Source: Camellia lanceoleosa (taxonomy: Eukaryota > Streptophyta > Magnoliopsida > Ericales > Theaceae). From it: 64,000 nt of DNA. The DNA is taken from positions 162,561,040-162,625,039 of the forward strand of contig CM045758.1 of assembly GCA_025200525.1 (NCBI GenBank). The letters are read 5' to 3'. Below, piece by piece: positions 1 through 11,646 of the stretch. The position numbers and the translations under genes were made by a program. How positions within the stretch are numbered: position 1 is the first letter of the stretch; each line of letters opens with the position of its first letter. Under the pieces are notes generated by a model. It had not been told where the DNA came from, did no database searches, and saw only the letters and a program-made list of their open reading frames with translations.

Positions 1-8
1 ACCTACCA

Positions 9-275
9 TTGGAAAAACTGGCATTAGCTTTGATGATGGCCTCAAGAAAGTTGTCATACTATTTCCATGCCCACACCGTGATCGGCCTAACGGCTTTTCC
101 ATTAAAGGCCTTGTCTAAGAAGGTGGATTTTTCTGGACGAATCTTGAAATGGGCAATGGAGTTGGGGCAGTTCGATATCAAGTTTCAACCCAGAACACAA
201 TAAAAGCCCAGGCTTTAGTAGACTTTATAGCTGAGTTCACACCAGGAAGTCATCACATCTACCCAGTCGATTTGA
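9..275 (+). pseudogene. RT-associated RNase H end of Ty3/gypsy pol (fragment)
   Basis: The frame from 9 has the EKLALAL...ARKLSYYF stretch followed by a LKWAMELGQFDIKFQPRT segment. This is the C-terminal end of the RNase H domain that follows reverse transcriptase in Ty3/gypsy Pol. A stop at 201-203 and a shift into another frame continue it as KAQALVDFIAEFT, the usual start of the linker to the second RNase H in Tat elements. It is cut by the window edge, so reverse transcriptase itself is not visible. About 240 bp of degraded linker follow. Confidence 0.8.
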
Positions 276-518
276 CCGACGCAACCGAAGTAAAGGGGGG
301 AAAGTGCCGCGAGAACTGTGCAACCTCTAATGCAGGATGCCTAGCCACATTGCAAGCCACACAGGATTGAGGAAAGGAAGGAAAGAGCAAATCATGCTAT
401 TTCCAGTGAGGACTCATCAAAAAATAAAGACTTAAGGCATTCAGACAGTGAAGATCAAACCCCAACAGCAGTCATGGACTTGGAAGAAAACATTAGTAAC
501 ACTCATGATCCCAAGACA

Positions 519-2297
519 TCATCCGATCCCTCTACTTGCTGGAAGCTATTCGTCGGAGAGATGTGAAAACTCTTCATGGATAGAGCATCTAATAGGCACG
601 GTGCAGGACTTGGCGTAGTCCTCATCTCACCGGATGGCCTAACAATAGAACAAGTAGTTGATCTTGGCTTCCCAATATCCAACAATGAGACAGAGTATGA
701 AGCACTGTTAACAGGCTTAAAATCAACACTTTTCATGAAGGCCACTAAGCTAATGGTTTACAGTGACTCCCAGCTAGTAGTAAACCAGATTTCAAGTGAC
801 TACGAGGCAAAAGATGAGAGGATGACTAAATACCAAGACTTAGTTAGAAAGGAGATCATGAAGTTCGAAGTAGTTCGGATAGAGTAAATCGGCTGAGAAG
901 AAAACAGTAGAGCAGATGAGCTGGCTGGCTTTGCTTCAATGGCAGATACATCTATCCCACACCCATTACTAATCAACTTCCTACCCAGACCAAGCATTGA
1001 AGAACCCAAAGTAGTTGAGGTATGTTGTGCCAAATTGGGCCCTTCTTGGATGGACCCCATCATAGTATTTTTAAAAGACGACATCTTGCCTGAAAGCAAG
1101 AAAGAAGCCAACAAAATTAGAGCAAAATCACAGCGATTCTGGCTTTCTCCATCACTGACATTGTACAAAAAATCCTTCACAGGACCTTACCTAAAATGTG
1201 TCCATCCCAGCAAGGTCGAGGCATTTTTGTTCGAGATACACGAAGGCATATGTGGAAGCCACCAAGGGGGAAGATCATTAGCTTACAGAGTAATTTCACA
1301 AGGATATTGGTGGCCATACATGCAAGCAGATTCAAAGAAATATGTTAAGATGTGTGAGAAATGTCAGAAGTTCGCATACCAAATACATCAACCAGCCAGA
1401 GAGCTTCTACCATTAACTGGCCCATGGCCCTTCGCAATGTGGGGCCTGGACATAGTGGGACCACTTCTAACTGCACCCGACAACATAAAGTTATTTCTTG
1501 CAGCAACAGAGTACTTCACGAAGTGGGTGAAAGCAGAAGCACTCGCATTGATAAAGGAGAAAGATGTTAAAAAGTTCGTTTGGCAGAACATCATAACTCG
1601 ATTCGGCATACCCAAGGCTCTAATATCTGACAATGACACTCAATTTGATAGCAAAAATTTTAGGGGCTTTTGCGAGGAATACAAGATAGAATTCTACAAC
1701 TCTATGCCAACATACCATCAAGTGAATGGTCAAGCAGAAGCATCAACCAAAGTCGTCTTAGATGGTTTGAATAAAATGTTAGAGAGAGCAAAAGGCAAGT
1801 GAGCTGAGGAGCTTCCTCATGTTTTATGGGCTTACCGTACCACACCTCGGTGGTCAACTGGAGAAAGTCCTTTTTTCTTGGCCTATGGCATGGAGGTAGT
1901 AATCCCACTGGAAGTAGGCATCCCCACTATTAGAAGTAAAAATTTTGACCCAAGTTTGAATGAAGAGGCCATAACCTTAGAACTCGACCTCGCAGAAGAA
2001 AGAAGAGAAAAATCACTAGTTCACATTGCCTCAAATCAGCAGAAGTTATCCAGAAAATATAACAAAATAGTGCATCCGAGGCAATTCAAGATTGGAGATT
2101 GGGTACTGCGTAAAGTAATAGGAAACACATTGGTACCCGGAGATGGCAAGTTAGGACCTAACTGGGAAGGACCATACAAAGTGGTCGATTTAGCAGAAAA
2201 AAGGGGCATATCACTTGGAAGATGGAGACAACAAAGTTATTCCCAGACCATGGAACACTACCAATCTCAAACTATTTTATTTCAAGTTTTTCCTTAA
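519..2297 (+). pseudogene. Second RNase H plus integrase of Tat-type pol (degenerate)
   Basis: One frame runs from about 576 to 2297. Residues coded at 576-887 form the additional RNase H: a MDRASN start, an ETEYEALL segment with the acidic residue, and [11 protein letters not shown]. Next comes the integrase zinc module, with two His then CEKC, near 1240-1370. The integrase core follows, with Asp in LDIVGPL near 1450, Asp in ISDNDTQF near 1630 and Glu in GQAEAS near 1735. The C-terminal GKLGPNWEGPYKVV block is near 2145-2190. In-frame stops lie at 886-888, 892-894 and 1800-1802; the last replaces a Trp codon normally conserved there. A frameshift after 2200 scrambles the tail. The product would integrate the element's cDNA. 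Non-functional here. Confidence 0.85.
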
Positions 2298-2407
2298 AAT
2301 ACTTGTAATTTTTTCTTTTTCAAATAAAACAAGTAGTTTTCTTTTTCAGCATAATTCTTTCTACTGTAAAAGTTGTCCTTAGTTATTGCCAGCAAGGGGC
2401 AATCACG

Positions 2408-3353
2408 GGGTTTGGCAGGTATGACCAAACATTCTCTTCTTCAGTGGAGATAAGGATTTAGGCTGAAGAAGGTTGGCAGGTATGACTAAAATTGAGTTCT
2501 CTTCAGTCGAGATAAGGATCTAGGCTGAAGAAGGTTGGCAGGTATGACCAACATTGAGTTCTCTTCGGCAGAGATAAGGATCAAGGCTGAAGAAGTTTGG
2601 CAGGTATGACCAAACATTCTCTTCTTCAGCCTAAATAAGGATCAAAGCTGAAGAAGTTTGGCAGGTATGACCAAACATTCTCTTCTTCAGTCGAGATAAG
2701 GATCAAGGCTGAAGAAGTTTGGCAAGTATAACCAAACATTCTCTTCTTCAGGCGAGATAAGGATTTAGGTAAGAAGGTTGGCAAGTATGTCCAACATTGA
2801 GTTCTCTTCAGCCGAGATAAGGATCAAGGTTGAAGAAGGTTGGCAGGTATGACCAACATTGAATTCTCTTCAGCCGAGATAAGGATCAAGGCTGAAGAAG
2901 GTTGGCAGGTATGACTAACATTGAGTTCTCTTCAGTCGAGATAAGGATCAAGGCTGAAGAAGGTTGGCAGGTATGACCAACATTTACCTGTCTTCAGCCA
3001 AGATAAGGATCTAGGCTGAAGAAGGTTGGCAGGTATGACCAACATTTAGCTCTCATTAGCTGAGATAAGGATCTAGGCTGAAGAAGGTTGGCATGATTGA
3101 CCAACATTTATTTCTCTCTTTCAGCCTAGATAAGGATTTGGGCTGAAGAAAGTTGGCAGGTTTGACCAACATTCAATTCTCTTTTTCAGCCGAGATAAGG
3201 ATCTAAGCTGAAGAAGGTTGTCAGGATTGACCAACATTTATGTCTCTTCTTCAGCCGAGATAAGGATCTAGGCTGAAGAAGGTTGGCAGGATTGACTAAC
3301 ATTTATTTCTCTTTTTCAGCCGAGATAAGGATCTAGGCTGAAGAAGGTTGGCA
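2408..3353 (+). repeat. Minisatellite, about 62-bp units, roughly 15 copies
   Basis: A unit containing GAAGAAGGTTGGCAGGTATG, ACCAACATT, CTCTTCAGCC and GAGATAAGGATC recurs about every 62 bp, with the GATAAGG core near 2448, 2510, 2572 and onward to about 3323. It lies between the pol stop and the antisense gene, in the 3' untranslated region of the Tat element. A related array of about 70-bp units sits at the same relative place in the copy at 33990-39204. Tandem arrays in this region are known from Tat/Ogre elements. Confidence 0.9.
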
Positions 3354-3537
3354 ACATTAGGTAAAGCCTAGCTAAATTAGTCTGGCTTGGCATGGTGCAC
3401 AAGTATTGCAAATAACCGAACAAACAGTTGAAGAAAACAAGCAGATTTCATTCCATTTCAAAATGTTCAATACAAAGGGAGGGGCTTGAGCCCGATTACA
3501 AATTTCATTAATAACAGAAAAAAGGTAAAATGAAAAA

Positions 3538-5620
3538 TCAAGTGAAAAGATTGTCCAAATCAGCGTCCAAATCAACCCGGACTTCACCCAAAGGCAGTTC
3601 GGCTACAAGATGAGCCCCCTGGTTGAACTCGGTCGTAGGTACCTCGTCAGTCGCAGCAGGCAAGGGTGGGCTGGAGTCCACTGGAGTAGGAGAAGCAGAC
3701 TGACAATCGAGTTGAGTATTGGAAGCATTCTCAAGAGCAGGGACCTCATCCTCCTCCTCCTCCTGAAGGAACTTTTGTTGAACTGCGTTAGCATAGTCCG
3801 CCATATAGCCCGGTATGAAATGGGGAGGGGAATTCAGGAAGACTTTGGAGTCATGTCTATAATCGAGCTTTTAGTAGCGGCTTTCTAGCCGCACTTGAAG
3901 AAAATATCCTTGGCGGTTTCTCATTGCTGGACGTACATCTCATCGCCCTCCTTGAAGCCTTGGTCCTCTGCGTCCTGTATTTTTTTCTTCATGTCTTCTA
4001 GCTTGGCATTCTTCTTCCTCTTCAGCTTGGCCAGCTCACGTAAATAACGATCTTTTTTCTCGGCTAAAGCCTTTTGTTTATCAGCCTCGGCCGTGTTGAC
4101 TAGTCCCGACAAGCCTTGAGTTTTCGGCCTCTAGTTTGGCCAGCTTGGCCTGAGCGTCTTTTAGCTCGGCTGCCTTGGTGACGGCTGACCGCTCCATCTT
4201 CCGGAGCTCAAGTACTCATTTATGAGCCACTTGGCTCTTTTGCAGGGCTTGCATAGTTCAAAGCGGTTAGAGGACTACTAATGCATAGGGACCATAACAA
4301 GTGTTCAAGTTTGAGGGGATTTTTGGGGCTTACCAGAATCATCGATTTGGATGCCGAGCGAATGGCCTTTAGCTTGGTCAAACCCTTATGCCGCTCCATG
4401 TTGGCAGGAAGGCAGACACTCTTTGCTAAGTTGAAGGCTAACAGATGGTCCTTTTCGGCGCTGATAGAGTCTGAGGCCGTGATAGCGCAACCCTTGAATG
4501 TGGCTGTTAGTGCCTACGCCGGCGGGGTGGGAGGATTTGAAGAGCTAGGTCGGTTGCGGCCTTGGGGGAGTGTTATTTCTTGGAGCTCGGTTTGGGATGG
4601 CTCATCCTCATCCCTTAGGCTTTGTGTGCGCGGCCGTTTGCTTGGCAGAGATGACGAAGCTTGGGCTGTGGGGAGGGCTACCACTACCTCATGTGTCTGA
4701 CCGACCTGTGGCACCTCGGTCTGAACCTCGGCAATTGGAGTGGTGGTTTGTTCGGTGATCAGGGCTTGAACAGCTCGGCGGTTGGCCATTTCTTGTTCCT
4801 CAGTAAGGGGAACGAGGTTGATTTGTGGCAAGTTTGGGTTTGGTATTGGTGATGGTTCCAGAAGAAAGTCAGTTACCCTAACCTTCCTCCTTCCACTATA
4901 CTGGTAAGTCGGCTTGAAGTTTAGCAGCTTGGCCCAACCTCAATTACGGTATCGGAGTGCGGCACGACGGGCATCTTGATTGGCGTATTAGTATTGAGAT
5001 TTTAGCTGGTTCAAGTCTGCACAAAGAGAAAGGTAACGGTTAGCACGGCGAAAAGTTATAAACAACAGAGTAAAAATAGAAAACTAAACCGATGTATTCA
5101 TACCGACTGTCCCTTTATTCCAGTTAATATTGTAGCCCGGTATTTGGGCTTTCTGGTCCTCAAAATTGCCAGAAACCCAGAAGAAGTCGTCGTCATTCAC
5201 GTCTTTATCCGGTGTGTTTTTTATAATTTTTTCTCGGCCTCTTCGTACCTTTAAATAATATACCCAACCGTCATCATTTTGGCCAAGCGAATATTGGTGG
5301 AATAGCTCGGCCAATCCGAGGTTGAGGCCGAGCCGACGGTTTAGCTCGGTGATGCTATTTATTATCCTATATGTATTTGTGGAGAGTTGGGTGGGGCAGA
5401 GTCTTGTTTGCCTAAGAAATTCACAAATTAGAGGCTGAACGGGAAATCGAAGGCCGACTTCTAAAATGGATATCATGGTAAATGGGACTAAGCTTGGTTT
5501 GCCCCAAGGTATTGTTTCTAGTTCGGCTAGGGAGAGGTGAACGTCGTCCAAAATCTGGTAGTCCCTCCGGAATTCAGCTATGGCCTTAGGGGAGTCCACG
5601 AGAAATCGGTATTTACCCAT
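3538..5620 (-). pseudogene. Antisense accessory gene of the Tat element (putative gypsy-type transposon domain, PF04195-like)
   Basis: Four reverse-strand blocks follow one another. 5620-5084 is a 178-aa open frame with the SILEVGLRFPVQPLICEFLR, LNRRLGLNLGLAELFH and DDDFFWVSGNFE segments typical of the domain named 'putative gypsy type transposon'. About 5030-4514 continues it, with two in-frame stops, into a Pro/Ser/Gln-rich linker with a KRPR basic patch. 4112-3921 is a Lys/Glu-rich coiled coil. 3804-3538 is an acidic tail. Likely intron boundaries lie near 5090 and 5020. Antisense genes between pol and the 3' LTR are known in Grande/Tat-type elements; their function is unknown. The copy looks decayed, because open blocks are separated by stops. 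Confidence 0.6.
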
Positions 5621-5639
5621 GATAACTTATTATGTCAAA

Positions 5640-6612
5640 ATTGTTGACAATAGCCTAGCTCGGCATATCTGAGGCTTTGGTTGGCTCGGTTGAGTAAAGC
5701 CGTCTAGGGACAAGGTGCAAAGGTGTGCTTGGCCAACCTAGTAAAGTCTGCAAAGTGACAATAAAGTGTTATGCCCAGATAATTGAACCGGGCTAAGAAA
5801 ACAGGCAGAAATAAAATAAACCTAGCTCGGCTACATCTAGGTTACGGTTAGTTCTTAGTTCGATCATAAGGTCAAGACCAACCTAAGGTTCATGACTTGG
5901 TCTGGAATAGACCTTGAAGTCACAAGCGAGTACCTAGTTCGGTCTTAGGGTGACTTTGGATTCACAAAACAAGTGCCTAGTTCGGTCTCAAAGAGATTTT
6001 GAATTGAAACATATTTTTTGAAAACTAGTTGGTATGCCTTTATGATTGGCAATATTCCTTTCAAGTTCATAAGTGTTTGTTCAAATATTTTCAATACACA
6101 TACATGGAAATTAAATGCTAAGATATGCAAATACAAGAATGAATACAAAGGAGCATAAGGAAAAAAGGTTTTACAAGAACTTACGAGTTTGAGTGAATGA
6201 AAAATCCAAACAACAATGGAGTAAGTATAGTGCAAGGAGATACTGGAGCGCAGAGGGAGTAGGTCTCAGAAGCACAAGGGTGGAAGAAGATGAACAGTGG
6301 GGTTAAGATTCAGAAAATGGGTTTTGAGTAGGCATAGAAACGGCGTGACTTTTCAAAACGTTTTTTGATAAACGTGGGACGACTGTCACAGTTTAAAGAG
6401 TCAATAGGCATCTGCCACGTGTCACAGATAGGACATGGTGTCAGGAACGTGAAGCGACGGGTCGTGGTAGGTATAGAGTTGAAGACCGAGCTTATCCATC
6501 TCGGTGGGGTTGAATATTTTTATTTCGGAAGAGTTACTTATTTTTAGTTTGGTTCACTTGGATGTTTTAGCTTGGCTGGAGAAGAATAATCCCAAATCAT
6601 GCGTTGCAGATG
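5640..6612. other. Non-coding internal region of the Tat element upstream of the polypurine tract
   Basis: No convincing gene. The stretch is rich in scattered AGCTCGG/TAGTTCGG words that also populate the LTR. It may include the promoter of the antisense gene that starts at 5620. Confidence 0.5.
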
Positions 6613-6627
6613 GAATTAAGGGGCAAT
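6613..6627 (+). other. Polypurine tract of the Tat element
   Basis: AATTAAGGGGCAAT lies immediately before the LTR start. The same sequence, in reverse, abuts the LTR of the related element at 35086-35099. It primes plus-strand synthesis in the family. Confidence 0.7.
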
Positions 6628-7209
6628 TAAGAGGGTAATTTATGTTTTAACATGGACCGAGTTGAGACCAAATGGGAAATGGACCGAGCTATGGGCTGTG
6701 GTGATGGCTTGATTAGCTCGGTCCTTTATCCTGTCAGTTTGGTCAAAACTTTTTGCCAGTAGGCTGGTTTTAACGTTCTGAACCGAGGTACAGAGAGAAG
6801 AGAGCCGAGCTGTAAGAGCCAAGGTAGAACTGAGCTAGGCAAGCTCGGTGAAATTTGCCGTAAAGCACGATGGTGCTAGCTTGGTTGTTTTGTTATGCTA
6901 CCGTGGTAAAACTATCTCACTTAGTTAAGCAGTGAGGATGGTGTAGAAAGATGAGCATTACCTTTCTGATTCCTAGGAGGACTCTGCTAAAGAGAATTGA
7001 AGTCCTACTAGGATTGTGCTATATGGATTCTATAAAAGCTCATTACAGACCTATGTACAGGTATCACAATCTTTACTCTAGAATACACAGAGCTTTTGTG
7101 TCTATTGTCTATTAACTGACTTAGGCATCAGAGAGGTTTCTGGCACACACCTGGCGGCTAGCTCACGTTTGTGTTTTCAGGTGACAAAACGACGACGTTT
7201 GGAGGAGTG
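6628..7209 (+). repeat. 3' LTR of the Tat element, left part
   Basis: It matches the reverse complement of the 1096-bp LTRs at 33990 and 38109, from the AGAGGGTAATTT start to the GGCACACACC / GCTAGCTCACGTT block. It starts TA rather than TG, a point change. The LTR is interrupted at 7209 by the nested solo LTR, with GAGTG (7205-7209) duplicated at 11593-11597, and resumes at 11593. Without the insert it would be about 630 bp, shorter than the 1096-bp LTRs because it lacks their 20-bp array. Confidence 0.8.
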
Positions 7210-8555
7210 TGTAGACACCCCATTTTTGACCGACCTTAAGACGTCACCGATTGAGCGCTCGGTGATGTTGCATATTCTGCTCGTTTAGAAGTCTCAGAGT
7301 CGCGGCCGCGCGCCCTGCCTCCGGACTTCCGAACTCTCTTCTGTGCCTTGCCTCGGTTTGCGAACCGGACTCGGTTTTCTCTGTTTTCTTTCCTGAGGGG
7401 AGGGAGAGGTCCCGTAGACCATCTCGATGGGCGTAAGGGCCATTTTGCCCATTCGGAGCGGTTCCGGTTTTGAACCGTCGGGCCGTGTGCCTCGGTTCGG
7501 GACCACCCAACCATCTCCGATTCCTCCGGTTTTGGCATGCATCTCATTTACTCCTTCGAGGACACTGGGGTCTTAGATACCCACCGTGGCTAAACACCAC
7601 TTCGGTGCTTAACGGTTTCGGGACCTCGAAGCTGCGTGTTTGGCCCCGAGCATTCGTTTTGCATCGGTTTTGTTCATTTTTGGCGGTACCTCTGTTTTAT
7701 CACCGGAAGATCCTTTGGAGGGTGGGAGGCTAGCAATTGTCTCGCAAACAGTTATGCTCCTCCCAAGACCCGCGCCCGTTTTCTCATTAGGGCTAATGTT
7801 GAACACCCTAGGGCCATTTTCTTTGAGCCAAAACCACATATTTGTGTTGTACACACATGGGAGGATCCTAAAAAGACATGGCCGGCCAGTAACTCTAATT
7901 GACCCTTTTGAACCCCTTCTAAAAGTGGCTTGTTGTCTTTCTTGTTTCAGAGTTGCCAATTTCCCAACATAGTGTCTTGTTGTACACACATGGGAGGACA
8001 CCAATCTTTGGTGGCGGCAGAAAATTCTCATTGACCCTTTTGACCCCTATTGCGGACCCCGGGGGGGTGGTGCCGACGCCCCCTGCAACAAAAGTAGATG
8101 GTAGGGCACTTCCTCAGTGTGAGTCCATTCCAGCTGTGTCTTGGTTTTCCCCCAAAAATATCTCTATCCGGGGGAACCTTTTGGAGGGAAATAAGAGCTC
8201 ATTTCCCTCCACTTTGGCAAGAACTCTTCTCTCCCTCTCTTGTCCATATTGCTGTCCTCCCAACTCAAGAAAGGAGGTTACAAGAATTGTTTTGAGGATA
8301 TCTCTACATACCACTCCATTTCCTTCAAGTTTTGGTTCCATTTCATCATCATCTTCAAGCTCTACCCTCATCACTCCATTCCAGCAGCAAAGGAAGGGAT
8401 TCCAGCAGCTTAGAGTCATCAAATTTGGTCCAAGAAGCAACAAAGTATTGGTCTTCAAGGGTAAGTAGACTTTCCCCTTTTTGTAGCCCTTTTTTGCACC
8501 AACTTCTTAGCCTATTTTCTTATTGTTTTGGGCTCCAACCTTAACTGAAACTAGG

Positions 8556-9330
8556 TCTATTTTGAGCTATTCTTCATGTTTGTTCAAGGGCCCAACCCTG
8601 TTTGAGCCCTCTATGGCACACTTGTTTCAATATCCTCTTGTATGACAATATTTTGCATGAAATTTCTAGCCTATGAGTGATCTGTTTTCAAGCATAATGT
8701 AAACTGTAAGAGGGCCTATTTTGAGCCCCTCTTCAATATTGAAGAAGGGCTCAACCCTGTTTAGGCCCCCTATCTTTCACTTGCTTCACAATTCCTCCAA
8801 TTTACCGTAAATTTGCATGATTCGTTTGGCCTACATGTAGTCTGTTTCGGAGCATGTCATGAACTGTGAGTAGGCTTATCTTGTGTCCCTATACAACATT
8901 TTAGAAGGGATCAAACTTGTTGGGGGTCTCCATGTTATACTTGTCATTATACCCCTCTTTGACCCCCATTTTTGCATGCTTTTTTAAGCTTATCTAGCTT
9001 CTGTTTTCGGTCATCATCAGATTTGGAAAGAGTCATATTTTGATCTTCTTGACATATTTCATTAAGGGTCTTTTCTGGTTTGATGAATTTTTGGGGTACC
9101 TCATGTTATAGTCTTATGTATCCTAGTTCTTGCATGACATTTTTAGCATGTTTTCATACTGAGTTGGGGGATGTCATCTACTGTAAATGTTCATATTTTT
9201 AGTCCCTAATCAGTGTTGTAGAAGGGTATTTTTCCATTTGGGCATCGCATGTATCACTTGCTTCAATACCCCTCTTGCGGAGCCATTTTTGCATACTTGT
9301 CTAATCCTATGTATGCTTGCTGTTTAGCCC
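8556..9330 (+). repeat. Degenerate tandem repeat, about 158-bp units, inside the solo LTR
   Basis: A block with TATTTTGAGCC, a gap, AAGGGCTCAACCCTGTTT, a GCATGA word and CTGTTTTC recurs near 8560, 8718, 8875, 9035 and 9197, decaying to the right. About five copies. Confidence 0.65.
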
Positions 9331-9555
9331 TTTTTATGACTGAAAAATGCTTTTCTTGGGGCTTTCTTGCTACTGTATTTTCATTCCATGTCCATGTTGT
9401 GCATGCATTGCATAGCTATAGGCCATTTCGGGCGCCTAATATCGCATTTCGGGATCATTCCATGCTTCGGGTGCACTTTGGCCATGTTTCGGGACTGTTT
9501 CCCCCCACATTTCAGTGCTGAAGTTCTATTTGCATGTTTACATATCATATTCCAT

Positions 9556-9930
9556 GCCATTTCATGCCTTAGGACCATTGCCTCGGTTTGCGTGCCTATG
9601 TGCACGCATTTCGAGGCACTTCATTTTCATCTCACGGCCTCTTATGTGAGTGTGGCTGAGGCTCTCTCATGTTAGTATAAGTCCAATTTGCATTTGGAGT
9701 GCCATTTCATGCTTTAGTACCATTGCCTCGGTTTGCGTACCTATGTGCACGCATTTCGAGGCACTTCATTTTCATCTCACGGCCTCTTATGTGAGTGTGG
9801 CTGAGGCTCTCTCATATTAGTGTAAGTCCAATTTGCATTACGTATGCCATTTTATGCCTTAGGATCATCGCCTCGGTTTGCGTGCCCGCGTGCATGCATT
9901 TCGAGGCATCTCATTTTCATAGCATTGTGT
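9556..9930 (+). repeat. Tandem repeat, about 145-bp units, 2.6 copies, inside the solo LTR
   Basis: Units start at 9556, 9701 and 9846 with GCCATTTCATGC. They share CCTCGGTTTGCGTGCC, GCATTTCGAGGCACTTCATT and CACGGCCTCTTATGTGAG. The copies are nearly identical, so this duplication looks younger than the 158-bp repeat upstream. Confidence 0.85.
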
Positions 9931-11592
9931 ATGTTAGGATTGCATATTAGCTACATTTCATGCATATCATGCATATTGCATCGTGTTCGGGATAGGAGTT
10001 AGCGAAAGTGACGGAGCAGGTCTCAATTCCCAAGTCACCGACACCGGATTACCCATGATGGAGTTAGGTTGTGTTGTAGCATTCATCCGCATTCATCCTA
10101 TATTGAGTTGTGCAATCAGACTCCTACCATCATGCATCGAGATCGTGATTGGTGTACGAGGATCGAGGCATGCATATATTTGTGAAATACATTGTTATGC
10201 CCCTTTCCTGCTCTCTGTTGCAGCAAAATCAAGAATCAGCAGTCTTCCGAAGCTTGGCACGCATTTCGAGGAACATTGCAAACAGAGGCTAATTGGGGCA
10301 TCCTAGTGGATTCAAAAAAAAATGACAAAGATACATCATTCGGAAGTAAGGCGACCGGCTTGCATGCAGTTCTGATTTTCTTAGTTAATTTGTTAATTAA
10401 TTAGGAATCTGTATATTTGATTGGTTATATTATTCTTTCATTTAATTTGTATTATTTATTCGGACCCTCTGGCGAGGCATAATTGTAATAAGTGTGGGTG
10501 AGTGTGATGTATGTCTTCCAACCCCGTCTTTCTTCCCTTTTATTTACCGCTTATGATGGTTAGATATAGGGCATATTTCAATTAGCATCTGATGACAATG
10601 ACATGTTTGCATCATTCATCTGTTTGCCAAAGACTCGGCGCATCATACAAACTGCATTTGTATTTCAATTCCGAATTGAGTACGTGTTAGTTGTAGCATT
10701 CCATATGCCATGTTTAGAATAGCCGAGCCTCCTATAGTTTGCATCTTCGCATGTGTTGCATTAGGCAATTCTGTATATTTAGGATCATGCACGATTTCTA
10801 ATCGGTTTTCTGTTTTGGCTTGGAGTACTCGGTGAGTTTTATGCTTTAGCATCCTTGCATGCGTGTGAGTGTTGCCATGAATAGCATGCTTACCATGAGG
10901 CTAAATGCTTACGTGGTATAACTGCCTTGAATGCCTGTGGGTGGAGGTTGAGTTATCTGAATTGGGACAATTCATCAAATGTTTGTTTTAAGACCACTAG
11001 ATAGCGGCAAAATCATGTTTTCTAAGCCCACTTGAGGGTGGCAAATCCACGTCTTAGCCTACCTGCGGGTAGCACCATCAAACCATTTTTCAAACAAACA
11101 AACATGAAATGTTTTGTTCCAATTCAGCGACTTCGGTCTATACTTGTATTTCGCATGCGCATAGTAACCTAGGCTAATAACCGGAATAAGAACGCACATT
11201 GTTTTCAAAATCAGATACCATGGTTAGTAGAGGCCGGTCTTTGACCGGGCAAGCGGGGGTGCCCATGAAGTGACCTTCCCCAATCGTACCCAAGTTCCGA
11301 GGCAACTTTGGTGATGACGGACACGTGGCCTTTGGCACCGAGTCAGGGTTTCCTAAATTTCCCATTAAAAACATTTAGGTGGCGACTCTGTATCTGGCAA
11401 AGCAGTCCATGTTTGGCACTTCTTTCAAAAATCAATTTTCTCAAAACGATTTGCTGGATTTGGACTCTTTGGTTCAAGATTGAGAACCGTGACATTTAAG
11501 TCCTTCGAACTGTAGTGACCCAATATCGAACCAGAACCGGGGGGGGGGGATTCGCACTCCCTTTCCCCGGGATGCGTTCGGGGACGTCTACA

Positions 11593-11646
11593 GAGTGCAA
11601 ACTTGATCAACAGGATTATATGAGAAAATTATTTCATACTCGTACA
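11593..11646 (+). repeat. 3' LTR of the Tat element, right end
   Basis: After the duplicated GAGTG the sequence CAAACTTGATCAACAGGATT resumes the Tat LTR and ends CGTACA. It matches the outer ends of the LTRs at 33990 and 38109 in reverse complement. This is the right boundary of the whole Tat insertion. Confidence 0.8.

Larger units (their letters stand above)
7210..11592 (+). mobile_element. Solo LTR of a large-LTR retrotransposon, 4383 bp
   Basis: It begins TGTAGACACCCC and ends GGGGACGTCTACA, so the ends are inverted (TGTAGAC/GTCTACA). It is flanked by the 5-bp duplication GAGTG at 7205-7209 and 11593-11597. No primer-binding site, gag or pol lies inside, which is why I call it a solo LTR. 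The 3' kilobase (a block with GTGGCGACTCTGTATCTGGC near 11382) matches the LTR at 49374-53309 closely and the antisense piece at 63404-64000 more distantly. Open frames inside are short and overlap on both strands, so I regard none as a gene. Near 7846 and 7978 a segment of about 130 bp containing TTGTACACACATGGGAGGA is duplicated. Confidence 0.85.
1..11646 (+). mobile_element. Tat-type Ty3/gypsy LTR retrotransposon, 3' portion (left end outside the window)
   Basis: The order seen is RNase H end of pol, second RNase H-like domain, integrase, minisatellite, antisense accessory gene remnant, polypurine tract and 3' LTR. A second RNase H after the reverse transcriptase is known for the Tat lineage of plant Ty3/gypsy elements. 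The LTR begins at 6628 after a purine-rich tract and ends TACA at 11646, but it is split by a nested solo LTR at 7210-11592. Pol carries several stops and frameshifts, so the copy is dead. The element at 33990-39204 and the LTR at 48529-49373 belong to the same family, as LTR ends, polypurine tract, minisatellite and integrase tail all match. Confidence 0.85.

Noticed and set aside
7244..8544. Cluster of 80-170-aa open frames on both strands
   Set aside because: All lie inside the solo LTR, overlap each other and have no recognisable domains.
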